64,000 bases of DNA from Platerodrilus igneus (Eukaryota; Arthropoda; Insecta; Coleoptera; Lycidae). Every line of letters begins with the position of its first letter. Position 1 is the stretch's first letter. Positions 10,341 to 20,289 of the stretch are shown piece by piece. A program made the position numbers and the translations under genes. Where the stretch lies: assembly GCA_036346225.1 (NCBI GenBank), contig JARFIW010001320.1:1922001-1986000 (forward strand), read 5' to 3'. Below the pieces are notes generated by a model. The model ran no database searches and was not told the origin of the DNA. It saw only the letters and a list, made by a program, of their open reading frames with translations.

Positions 10341-11707
10341 AGTCTAATGCGCACGACGAATCCCCACACCACTAAAACAATCAATGAATCACTGTCACGC
10401 CTTATACGCGCGGAAAATTAGGAATAAATAATAACAAATAAATCAAAAACCCTAACTAAATTAAATTAATTGAGTAAGCAACAAAAATAAAATTGAGTGA
10501 AACCGCGCATCCTCCCAGGACTTTTTTTTATAATTATCCAAACCCGGTGGAGTGGAATGCTTTTATAGTCAAAGTATGAGACTCTCCTAGCGGCATACAC
10601 ACTAAAACCACTCCGCCGGGCGGGTGCGTCTGCCAAACGGCCCCGCCGCACTGCAGCCTAAAAGGTTTATTGTGCTGACCCTGGTTAAGTATTATACCCA
10701 ATCTGTAAAGCCTGCACCCCGAATTACAGAGTACAGGTCTCTTGATGAGGGGGTATCCACTTTTTTCGGATTTAACTTTGGTCGCCCGAATAGGAGCTGT
10801 CTCGTTCTACCCAACGCTTCTAGATGGTGTCAGTGTGGAAGTCTCTGAATGAGCTCTTTTATTGTCCCCGCTCTCCTTCTGCACCGACACCTTTTTTGTG
10901 GACGAGTGTGACTCCGTCCAAGTCCCAGCTTCGACTTTCTGGGCTTGCCTCAGCTTCGTACTCTGAGCACCTGAAAGCCTCTTTGGTTGCAGTCCAGTGC
11001 TTTTATTGTTTACTCCGTGTCTGGTGTATCAGACACTGGGTCTGCTCCACCTCCATGAACGTGTTTTGGTTACATGAGGGATCCCCCGTTGCTGGTTCCA
11101 CCTTTTGAAGTTCTATTTTACTTATGGTATCAATATTATTCATAATTGTTCCCATGAGTAAGGGCGATGCAAATGGTCACCATGCCAGGTGCCTCCTGTT
11201 GGTATGGAAGGCGTGAATAAAACGGGGTGCTGCTCTATTCCCCGAGTTTTGGACTGATTAAGACTGGTCAACTATCCAGCCACGCATCCCTTGGGCTCAA
11301 TCTTTCGCCACAGAATTTAGGATTTTTAGCGAGGTTGTCTCCTTTTGGTCCGGCCGTTTAAGCCAAGACCTCCACATCCTCTTGCCCGTGAGACATGACC
11401 ACGACAGCAAGGAAGGGACGGTGTCGGTGTTGCACAATTGCTCCACCGGCTTCGTTTACCTCAGTGCAGGCCCATTAGCCACGAAACTATACCTTGTGCT
11501 GAGGGGTTTGGTCCGCGGGATCGTTTTCACTTGGCTAGGAAAAGAATTTTATCCCGCTCTAGCACAGTCTCTTGCTCTCCACTATGTTGTGGGTCTTATA
11601 CCACTCAGGCACTGGGTTACTGAAAGAGATAAGCTTATCACGATCCTTCCCAGAGTAGATAGCCAATCCCTTGGTCATATATCCTGGGATTTCTCCTATC
11701 CGCCACC
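10341..11707. other. Higher-GC unassigned region with one 147-codon open frame
   Basis: This stretch is richer in G+C than its surroundings. It contains a perfect 7-bp hairpin GTGTCTG/CAGACAC at about 11021-11040. Forward frames at 10824-11108 (94 codons) and 11382-11825 (147 codons) are open, but their composition is irregular and no motif is recognised. A structured 5' UTR of a LINE is one possibility, because the LINE at 18.3 kb has a similar GC-rich leader, but I could not match the two. I do not call a gene. Confidence 0.35.
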
Positions 11708-12860
11708 TTGCTACGTTCCTAGACGTAGCCGGAAGAAACGTCGAAATATCAGGCCAGCTACCAATCGCGGAGAGTGGGGGGATTCGCCTAAATACCAAAA
11801 AGACAACAAACAAAAAAATATATAAAGCACATCATCCATGATTATCTATTAACAAATTACAAGGAAAATAACTAAAATTTCTTGACTTACATAAACAACT
11901 AAAAATATTGAATTTAAGTTATATGATACAGTACAAATTAGCTAGTGGATCCGCGAAGTGCGCATTTCGCAGTTAACACGTAAGAAAACTCAGTGAACAT
12001 AAAAAGGAGAAGTAATGCTTAGCATTTGTCAATAGCAGGTTTACAGTGTAGTCAGAATTGATCTAACGTATTACAGGTAGATCACATTCTATTTAGCATT
12101 AAAGAAATGTACACAGCGGCACTAGCGTAGCAAGCGGTGAAATAAAAATCTTCGACATATAAAAAAAGGAAACGGGACACATACCTCTCTGCGCCGGGTT
12201 TTTTATCTTACCAACCGTCGGGGGGGAGTCAGCATAGTAGTGTAGCTGCCATCGTAATTCCAATGGACCACGACAAGCAACGAACGGGTGGGTCTACACT
12301 AAAACAAAAAGAAACCCAACTTGGCCTCCCATCACAACCAGGGGACGACCATTTCCCGGGACTTCCAGGTCTCTGGACGAAAGCTAGAATAAAGAATAAA
12401 TAAAGAGCAATTAATTTAGTGCCTTCGAAAAATATGTGTTTATAAAAACCCTCAAAACTTACCACACAATGTGTGCGCGAAATTTCTACAACGCAAAACG
12501 AAACAGGAACGACCAACAATCTATTAACTGTTTTCGTGTTCAGAGTCAAGAGCCAGAATGAATATTAATTTCGTGTTCTTAACGAACGAATACACTAGAA
12601 AACCCACGTTACCGAAGTAAGAAGCGGATAGCGCACGACCTTATTTTCAACAAGTTACGTTGGGACAACAGAGAAAACTCATTCTACGTGGTCGTAATAT
12701 CTAACAATTTGAAGGTTGCCTAACGACATGCTACGAATTATTTCATTATCGCATAACTTTCGTTCTAACGCAAATAGATTTGAAGAATGGCAACATAATT
12801 TATGTAGCAAAATTTATCGTACAGCGAACTTATGATTAGCAAGGAAAATTTTACAAGATA
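11708..12860 (-). repeat. Right arm of the large imperfect inverted repeat
   Basis: The reverse complement matches 8019-9112 over its length, with best agreement in the inner 150 bases (11708-11860) and in 12190-12350. Outer similarity between about 12600 and 12840 is weaker but traceable (AAATCTA.TTGC, GAACGA.AAGTT.ATGC). At 11709-11755 the forward strand reads TTGCTACGTTCCTAGACGTA followed by GCCGGAAGAAACGTCGAAAT, which mirrors 9063-9109. It ends next to the BEL element inserted at 12871. Confidence 0.75.
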
Positions 12861-12870
12861 TAAACTATTG

Positions 12871-13180
12871 TGTTGAAATTGTGGTTTCATTGGTGAACGA
12901 GAGTGATATTAAAGGTGGCCGTTGCGTCGCTCCCACCCAAGCTCTCTATTTAAGTAGCTGCGCCTATAGACAAAACACACTTCCAGTTTAGTTTTGGTTG
13001 TATACACTAGTTGCTATTACAATGTCATTATTAAATATACTGAAATGCAGTCGTTGTTTTGACAAATACAATAAGTAAATCAATTAACTACAGTCCACAC
13101 ATTCATTACAATAAATCAACAAGCATGGAAATACGGGGCCGCAGTCGCGTCGAATAAATACGCAACCTTAGGGTTCAACA
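12871..13180 (+). repeat. BEL/Pao 5' LTR
   Basis: Starts TGTTGAA and ends TTCAACA. The last 100 bases (13078-13180) recur at 14028-14130 with about five substitutions, which fixes the 3' edge. A TATTTAAG TATA-like box lies near 12946 and an AATAAA polyadenylation hexamer near 13110. TGGCCTTTCGAGCCGGA at 13183 follows after two bases as the likely tRNA primer site. Confidence 0.85.
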
Positions 13181-13348
13181 TATGGCCTTTCGAGCCGGAT
13201 GATACACAGCGAGGAAGCAACACGCACCTCCAAATCAAAAATTCTTCAAGAAGATGACACTCATCAACTCGGTGAAGACGTCGAAGCAACACACAACAAA
13301 TTGATTTGGGTATAAAATTAATTTTTAACAAATTATTTACTTGTTAAA

Positions 13349-14030
13349 ATGGCTACTCAAACACTACACATCGATAATGCTGCCGAATTAAGTGGTTTAA
13401 CTACTAAACGCGGTCAGATTAAAGGGCAATTAACTCGATTTAGAACGTTCTTGACGAATATTATTAGTGCACCAAATTATTTCGAAGTAGAATCACGACT
13501 TTCGGTAATTGAGAATAATCTGTTAAATAATTTTAATGACATTCAGGATAAAATAGAAATAATATCGGAGCAAATTCAAGATCCCGAACGCGAGGAATTT
13601 GAAGACGCGTATTATAGCGCTACCGTAGAAGCAAAAGGTTTATTAAACGGGTTACGGATAAAAGCTCAGGGTAATCATGGTATTAAGATTCAAGGGAACG
13701 AGGAACGTAATTCAGAGGCTCAAAGTCGTGTTAAACTACCACAAATAAATTTGCAAGATTTTCATGGCTATTATAGTGAATGGATGAGTTTTTATGGGAC
13801 TTTTAATTCATAAATTCACAATAATGCACAATTAAGTAACGTGGAAAAACTGTATTATTTAAAATCATGTGTCAAAGGGCAAGCCGCGCAAGTAATTCAA
13901 TCGCTAGAAATATCCCCTACTAGCTACCAGATAGGTTGGCAGATGTTAAAAGAACGATACGAAAACAAAAGAATTATAATTAATACGCATGTAAAGAGTA
14001 TTTTTGAGTTTACACCTCTAAAATTCGAAT
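13349..14030 (+). pseudogene. gag: BEL/Pao gag (DUF1759-type), broken and 3'-truncated
   Basis: The ATG at 13349 follows a 170-base leader. The first 154 codons include an early coiled-coil-like region and then LPQINLQDFHGYYSEWMSFY, the conserved LP.i.LP.F.G...W..F motif of BEL/Pao Gag. A TAA at 13811-13813 interrupts the frame. The same frame resumes and at 13841 gives EKLYYLKSCVKGQAAQVIQS, then Y..W..LK.RYENKR, again in family order. At about 14030 the frame enters LTR sequence through the internal deletion, so the protein lacks its C-terminal half. The element cannot make its own pol products. Confidence 0.9.
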
Positions 14031-14130
14031 CAATTAACTACAGTCCACACATTCATTACAATAAATCAACAAGCATGGAAATACGGGATGGCAGTCCCGT
14101 CGAATAAATACCCAACCTTAGGGTTCAACA
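14028..14130 (+). repeat. BEL/Pao 3' LTR remnant
   Basis: Carries only the last roughly 100 bases of the LTR, ending TTCAACA. The junction with gag shares AAT with the matching LTR position, a microhomology suggesting deletion by end joining or template jumping. The target duplication TATTG follows directly. Confidence 0.9.
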
Positions 14131-14135
14131 TATTG

Positions 14136-14893
14136 AATTTTCGTTTTTAACAGAAAAAGGGGCTTTAGGTGAAAAATATTAAACTTCGTATTGTTATTCA
14201 CAGGTTGAAGAATTTATAAGTGGGACGGAATTGCTTGAAATGAAATAAACAATGAAACGACAAAAATGAACGTAACAACCTGGAGACGAGCCCAATGGGT
14301 AACCAACCGCATGGGTCCCCAGGACTTAGAAGTGATAGTGATTGTAACTCCCCAGGACGTTTAGTGCATACCCAACAGGACTTTAACAGTGCATATTCTT
14401 TTCCCTTAAAAGTAAGATACAAATAGATGTACGCAGACGAACAGATCTTCGGATGTTGAAGAAATTTATACACAAGGTAAGAATAAAATTGTGGCGGCTG
14501 TACTCGCATAAGTATTGATTTGCATTAATAAGAAGATTTTGTATTAATTTAACAAGCACGTTTTGTGTGGAATTGCGCTAGCCGTCATAATGCTTATGCG
14601 AGTGCAACTGATAATTTGGGTGATGCTTTTGCTAATTTATGCACTGTTACATGCTTATGCTTATTTAGATATTTATTTATTTCAATATTTATATTTTTGC
14701 ATGTGCTTTATTATTTGGCCGCTTGATTTGTTTTGTCTGAAGTTCTGCCGCTTATTTTTGATTGCAATATCTATAGGACAGAAGATTGTTATTATAATAC
14801 AAATCAGTTAGGGAACGTTAGGAACGAATATAGGATTGACTTAAGATAAAATATTTAGACCAGGGGTACGACTTTGTAAATTTATAGGGCAGG
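14136..14893. other. Unassigned sequence between the BEL element and R1b
   Basis: No gene recognised. A 15-base inverted repeat (ACTCGCATAAGTATT near 14499 and AATGCTTATGCGAGT near 14588, one mismatch) brackets about 75 bases. The 82-codon frame at 14563-14811 is hydrophobic by composition only. The stretch continues the site into which the BEL element inserted. Confidence 0.45.
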
Positions 14894-17013
14894 CAAAATA
14901 GCTGAATTCAATATTAAAATATTTGGCGAATACTAAAAAATTTGAATCTATTTTTTCCTTTTTTTTGTTAGCTAAATTTGGCTAGTTTTAGGACGGCTTT
15001 TCAGGTCATTCCGGTGAGCAGAGCTGGCAGCTGCTGTCCGGTATTACGGATCCTCCTCTTCTGTATTTTTGATTGTGTCCTGTTAACCGGACGCAGTCCA
15101 AAATCAACGCTAGGGATACCATTATTTAAACCCTATTTTTAGTATTAGTTTCAGTTTGTAAATTTTTATTTGGATCGATTAATTTAAAGTTAGATTTAAT
15201 TTGAAAAACGTTTTCTTCGCGTTTGAACCCCATGTAGTATCTTCGAGTGGAGCATTGGGGACGTGGTCGCAAGAATAGCGGCCCTTATTTAAATTATAAT
15301 ATTGAGTTTATAAAATAAAACGCGGAAAGTACATGTTGTCATGGTATTAGGTTTATATTTGTGTCCTTTTGTCTGCAACAATATAAAATAGAAACAGTTT
15401 AACGTATTGAATGAAAAGAATAAACCACCTCTGTAATCTAATATGCGTGAATTTCGCTTTGTCAGTATCTGGGGCTTAACATTGCACTAATGTATGTCTG
15501 TAGCTTTCTTTTATATTTACAACTATAATACTGAAACTATGTAACATTGAATTTAATTTATTTAACTAATTTTAAGAAATAGTTATTTACTGGAAAGTAT
15601 TAATGTTTCAAAAGCTAGGATTGCAGACCTATTCTAATATGTTATAATAGATGTCTCTATGTATAGGTGTTATACAAATTGGAAATTAAACGCTACTAAT
15701 ACAATTGGAGGAAGTAGTAGTATTAGGGAACTTGTATATACGTAAACGATCAAAAGGTAAATTTAATAACCCACTAAAAAAGATATTTCTGTTAAACCGT
15801 CAAGAAAGTTCTTTTCTAAAGCTTAATCGCTATGCTCTTATTATATACTACTACGTTTAGTGGCTTTATGAATTATCTCTGTCTGTGATAAAGCCCAATC
15901 TGATACGTAAAAATACAGGCGTCAGAAGCTTTAATCACCTAAAGCTAAAGGAAAATGTATTCATGGATACAACTGACTTTCTTGCGAAATAGTGAAAAAT
16001 ACATCAAGATCACTATATCATAAAACTTTTGAAACTTTAGTATACGCTCGTCTCAGCGTAGTACGTGACACTACGTAATAAATCTTCCGCTCGAGAGCAA
16101 CATACATTTAAGCTGCTATTCTAAGTTCGCCAAATTGATGAATACTAATCTGAATTTTATTAGCTTTTTAATACTTCTTGTAACTGATATGAGCAACAGC
16201 CCCGGCATTACATAGCAGCTTAGGAAAAGCGCCAACTGCACAAACAAACAAGATTTGCATGCGAAGCTACGATAAATATCGTTATGTTTGAGTTCCTCCA
16301 GCTCTATGGGGTCGTACAAGTTTGCGTTCGAATGGGATGTTTGGAATGTTAAGTAAGTAAACTCTTGTGCATTGAAAGTATTTGTATTGGTAGAAACACT
16401 GTCATTTTCTAGTAGTGTCTTGATTTCAACGTACGTAGCTTCGTGGGCCTTCTCACAAATATCCGCGCGTCTATAGTGTTTGTTCGTAACATATTTCTTT
16501 AAACATCTACGTTCAAAGTGGCCGATGGTATTGAGGTTTTGTCAGCGCGAGTAAACGCTATATGTTCCTTTTGGTACCCATCCACTCTCCTCCGACTCTT
16601 TCCACTTCCAACTCCCTATCTTACACCACTTCTCACCTCCAATTTCCAACCTCCTGCCTTCCACCTCCCATTTTCAACATTCTTCACCGCCCGCTTACAC
16701 CTTCTACCTCTAATTACCTCCAACCTCCCACTACCAACCTCCCACCACCCCTAGATTTGATTTTCCAAAGCCCTACTTGAAGATACTACATTGACAAGAA
16801 ACGAGCTTTTTACCTGGAAATTTTGAATTTTACCGAGCCCTTGTTACTCCAATCGAGATATGGTTCTTTAACGTGCGTGACAACACACACGCGGACCTAC
16901 ATTTTACTTCTCATCCAAACGAAAGCGTATTTTTGTAAAAAATGATAGCTTAACATTTTTAAAAATACAGTATTGCCCGAAATAAACAGTACTGAAATTG
17001 TAATTGTTTTGTA
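14894..17013. repeat. 2.1-kb direct repeat, copy R1b
   Basis: Near-identical to 1-2113; GCAAAATAGCTGAATTC starts both. Differences are mainly run lengths, for example in the T run near 14956 and the C run near 16615. In this copy the mariner that begins at 16968 is complete, whereas in R1a only its first 44 bases remain. The mariner was therefore present before the duplication, or the two copies later exchanged sequence. Confidence 0.9.
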
Positions 17014-18280
17014 TATTTAAAAAATACATATTATTGACACTTTATTATATGTTCTAAATGTGCACCTCCTCGTTCGAGACAGACTTCATAACGATGTTCT
17101 AAGTTTCTGGTCATGTTATTGAATAAGGGTTGTCTCAGGGCTGCGAAGAAGACTCTAACGGCATCCTTTAATTCATCGATGGTTTGTGGTGCCCGTTTGA
17201 AGACGGCATTTTTAGCCATGCCCCAAATGTATGCGTCTGGAGGTGTGAGGTCTGGAGAATGTGAAGGATAAGGAAGTCAGTAAATCGTGATATGAATTTG
17301 CTTGGAAAATGTTCTTGAAGAAATTGACGAATTGCGGCAGCAGTATGGCAAGTTGCCCCGTCCTGCTGAAAAAATTGGTTTCGAAATGCCAAGTTACGTG
17401 CACGACAGAATTGACGTAGATCAGGGATAAATCGTGTTAAAATTTGTCTGTACCTCTGTTGATTAAGTGTGACTTGCCTACCATTCTCTTCGATAACGTA
17501 CGGACCAATGATTCCGTGTCCGGAAACAGCACACCAGACACTCACTTTTTCACTATGTAAAGGAACCTCTTGAACCTCATCGGGTCTGGCAAAGCCCAGA
17601 AATCGATTTGTGCGACGATTCACATAGCCTGACAAGTGAAAATGTGCTTCGTCTGAAAACCAAACATTTTCAAAAATTCAGGATTTTCATACTGTAACGC
17701 GAGAATTCTGGCGCAATATTCCACTCTACTGCGATAATCCCGAGGATGTAGTTGTTGATGTACCTGAATCACATACGAAAATGTACCCAGCTCCTTCAGG
17801 ATTCTTTGAAAGGAAGTTCTTTTTAAATCAAGTTGTAACGCTGTCCTTGCCTGGCTGACTTTCGGATTTTCTAAGATTTGCTCAAAAACACGTTCATGGT
17901 TATTGTTGTTGTTAACTGTCCTGGGACGCCCCGAGTTTCCTTTTCGTTGGCACAATACACTACCTGTATTTCTAAACTTTTCAATAACCTTCAAAATTAC
18001 AGCATTACTTGGAGAACGTTTATTAAACCTTTGTGTGAATTGATCAGACACGTATAGCAAACTTGCACCATTACGTCGGCCGATTCCGTATGAACGAAAA
18101 TAATGCTCTACCAGAAACACTTTCTCCTCTGTACTTAACACCATTTTTAACAATTAGGCCCTACTAATTACTTGTTTGAGGTTTACTTGACAGGTCTATA
18201 CTAGTTAACTTGAGTGTGACAGCGCACGCATAAAAACACCGCCAACTTAGTTTCAGTACTGTTTATTTCGGGCTATACTG
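16968..18280 (-). mobile_element. Tc1/mariner-type DNA transposon, 1313 bp
   Basis: The ends are inverted repeats of about 28 bases. The left begins CAGTATTGCCCGAAATAAAC and the reverse complement of the right begins CAGTATAGCCCGAAATAAAC, with one mismatch in 28. Both ends abut TA (16966-16967 and 18281-18282), the standard target duplication. The single gene runs on the minus strand. Length and structure fit the superfamily. Transposition in cis is unlikely because the gene is frameshifted. Confidence 0.95.
17031..18144 (-). pseudogene. Mariner-type transposase with frameshifts
   Basis: The ATG at 18144 opens a frame with an N-terminal helix-turn-helix region (residues about 1-110, including RNGASLLYVSDQF and FRNTGSV), resembling the DUF4817-like start of insect transposases. 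The frame shifts near 17660, after which SDEAHFHLSGYVNRRTNRF carries the first catalytic Asp. QQDGATCHTA carries the second. After another disruption near 17280, SPDLTPPDAYIWG carries the likely third. The end is VCLERGGAHLEHI. Three overlapping open pieces (18153-17620, 17635-17168, 17219-17031) cover the family length of about 350 residues. The exact DDxD spacing cannot be read across the second break, so I do not name the subfamily. Two single-base changes would explain the breaks, so sequencing error is possible. Confidence 0.9.
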
Positions 18281-18282
18281 TA

Positions 18283-19138
18283 CCACCTCACACCACTGGT
18301 GGATTATAGGAAGTAAGCGGCGGGACGTGTCAGGTGGAGGAGGTACATGGGTGGTAGAAGGTTCTAATAATATAAAGTATAACGTAATAACTATCAAACC
18401 AAATCCAAAGGAGATCTATTCGAAATAACCGTCTTCCGTCCCGTGTGGTTGGTGATTAACCGTTGCACGCGTCCCCAGGTGACGGATAGGGGAGGCCCAG
18501 TGTCACCGCACCCGCAATCGTTCGCTGCCATGGGGCTTTCTGAAGAAATAAGTCTAGCACTCGTGGTGATCCAGGGCGTTGAGTGGTCTAAAAACCACAA
18601 CATACGGGGGAGCTAGTGTACGTCAGTGCGACTTAAACCCCGCACGACGATGTTTAGGCTAATCCCACATCGGGGACCAAACCACCAAAAACCCCTACTC
18701 CTACTGGGCCGGTAGCGATTTGCCCAGGGGCAGGCCACCTCGTGTTTGTGCCTTGCGAGGCAACCCGTGTCGGTTGGATGAAGAGATCCTGGTGGTTAAG
18801 CCTGGTGCGGGATTAGTTCCTTGGAGTCTGGCAACACACCACTTTGGCCTAAATTTTACCTAGACGGGAAGTCGGGACTAAACCATTTCGATCAATCGGC
18901 TATGTTGTCGGTTTAGACCGCCGACTGGATAAGCTCTTAGGGGTGGGGGGCGTGCAGTCGGTACTGGAAGTGAGTGACACATGCTACATGTGTGTTACTA
19001 CAAAGCAGTATTTAGGCTCGTAGATAACCTACCCTTGAGGGGTTATATCTTCCTGGTAGCCCTGGTGTTGATTTTGGCTTCCCAGTTTGCACTCCGTGGT
19101 GGGCGGGGAGCCGGGAAAATGAATTTTTATTTTCTAAC
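18283..19138 (+). promoter_or_regulatory. GC-rich 5' leader of the LINE
   Basis: About 850 non-coding bases, distinctly richer in G+C than the flanks, full of short complementary G- and C-runs and ending GGGAGCCGGGAAAATGAATTT before ORF1. Such leaders hold the internal promoter of LINEs. The motif CGAAATAACCGTCTTCCGT near 18420-18440 has imperfect counterparts in the large repeat block at 25813, 28760 and 44639. The exact 5' end is uncertain by a few tens of bases. Confidence 0.55.
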
Positions 19139-20121
19139 ATGGACGAAAACGTTAATGTAGCTAATCTAGAGGGTGTGTCCTCGGACACCCCTCAATCTAT
19201 GTTGCAGACTCCATCCACTAAAGCAGCAGCATCAGCAGCAACTACAACAGCAGCACCCTCAACATAGCAAGCAGCAACACCAGCCAAATGACTGGCAACA
19301 ACAGAGGAAGAGGATCAGTGAGGCTGAACAGAAGAGAAGGAAGAAGGCACGTCTGACAGTACGGACGGCTGAAGCAGACAAGACTGGCCTGTCGGCTAAC
19401 CAATTCAAGGAGTATTCTCCCGACCGTCAGGCACCCTCCACCTTCAAACCTTTTACCTCCTCCCCTAGACCGTCAGAAGCCAAATCGGGTAGGAGCAAAA
19501 GGGTGCGATCTGACGGCACTCCAAAGCTAAATCCTCGAAAAGAGAGTGCAAGAGCGACACTATGCTTGCTCTACCGGTAGCAGCTATGGGGAGGCAGCTT
19601 CCAAGCACATCCATGCAGCTGTGATCAACAGGTGTAATGGGGGAAAAATAACTAAGCCTCAGGCTGAATTAGTACAGGCAGCTATCGAGAAGGCGTTGAA
19701 CGAGTATTTGTTCTCCCTTCCCGATAACTACTCCACCAACCATCAGGAGGTGGGCGTCCTCGGACGAGATCATTCGGATCTCGTGCATGATGACCACTCC
19801 TTGAGGTAGATACCAGAGGCGGTTGGCAACCTCCCTCAGCTGTGGAAAGCTGCACGCCTAGTGGTCGTCCAAGCGGAATTGCTACCCAGACTCCTGAAGA
19901 CGGCACTGTGGATTCCGGGACCTCCGGAAGACAGGGATGTTGTTCAAAGATGTCTGCGGGCGCAAAACTCTTGGACAAACATATCCAAGTGGTGCGTCTT
20001 CCACACCGCTACGAGGGTCGTTTTTGGCGTTAGGGAGGATGTTAGGGACGCTATAACCAGTAGGGTAAGGATTCTGCACTATAGGCTTACCTCCCTGAAT
20101 ATTAAAATTAAAAAAAAATAA
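19139..20121 (+). pseudogene. LINE ORF1 (Gln-rich, DUF4780-like C-terminus), frameshifted
   Basis: The ATG at 19139 gives about 42 codons before a stop in a CAG-rich tract near 19265. A second frame (19173-19580) continues with glutamine repeats and a basic region (KRRKKARL, SKRVRSDG) likely to bind RNA. A third (19546-19809) gives KHIHAAVINRCNGGKITKPQ and AAIEKALNEYL. The last (19861-20121) gives VPGPPED-like IPGPPEDRDVV, RAQN, TSKWCVF and then HYRL, matching the pattern of the DUF4780-type C-terminal domain of ORF1 in insect LINEs as I recall it. The product would be the nucleic-acid chaperone of the retrotransposition complex. At least three frame changes are needed, so it is not expressed as one protein unless these are sequencing errors. 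Confidence 0.75.
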
Positions 20122-20289
20122 ACTGCATTAATGAAGCAGCAACAGTCATTTCTCCATCTACAGCAACAGCTGGAGATGGAAGTAGAAACTCAACCATCGA
20201 CAGCGTCAGGCAGTCGATGGACTCTGACCTCCTCCTAGTGAAGTGGCTGGCTGAAGCGTGTAAGAAAGCGTTGCAAGGTAGTCTCACCA

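Larger units (their letters stand above)
12871..14130 (+). mobile_element. Internally deleted BEL/Pao LTR retrotransposon
   Basis: The element is bounded by TGTTGAA at 12871 and TTCAACA at 14130, which are exact inverted termini. It is flanked by the 5-bp target duplication TATTG at 12866-12870 and 14131-14135. Inside are a full 310-bp 5' LTR, a primer-site-like TGG at 13183, a gag start, and a jump at about 14030 straight into the last 100 bases of the 3' LTR. Protease, reverse transcriptase, RNase H, integrase and most of the 3' LTR are gone. The 5-bp duplication and the gag type fit BEL/Pao. Confidence 0.92.

Noticed and set aside
11382..11825. 147-codon open frame as a gene
   Set aside because: No motif, irregular composition, overlaps the end of an inverted-repeat arm, and neighbouring frames are equally open in this GC-richer patch.
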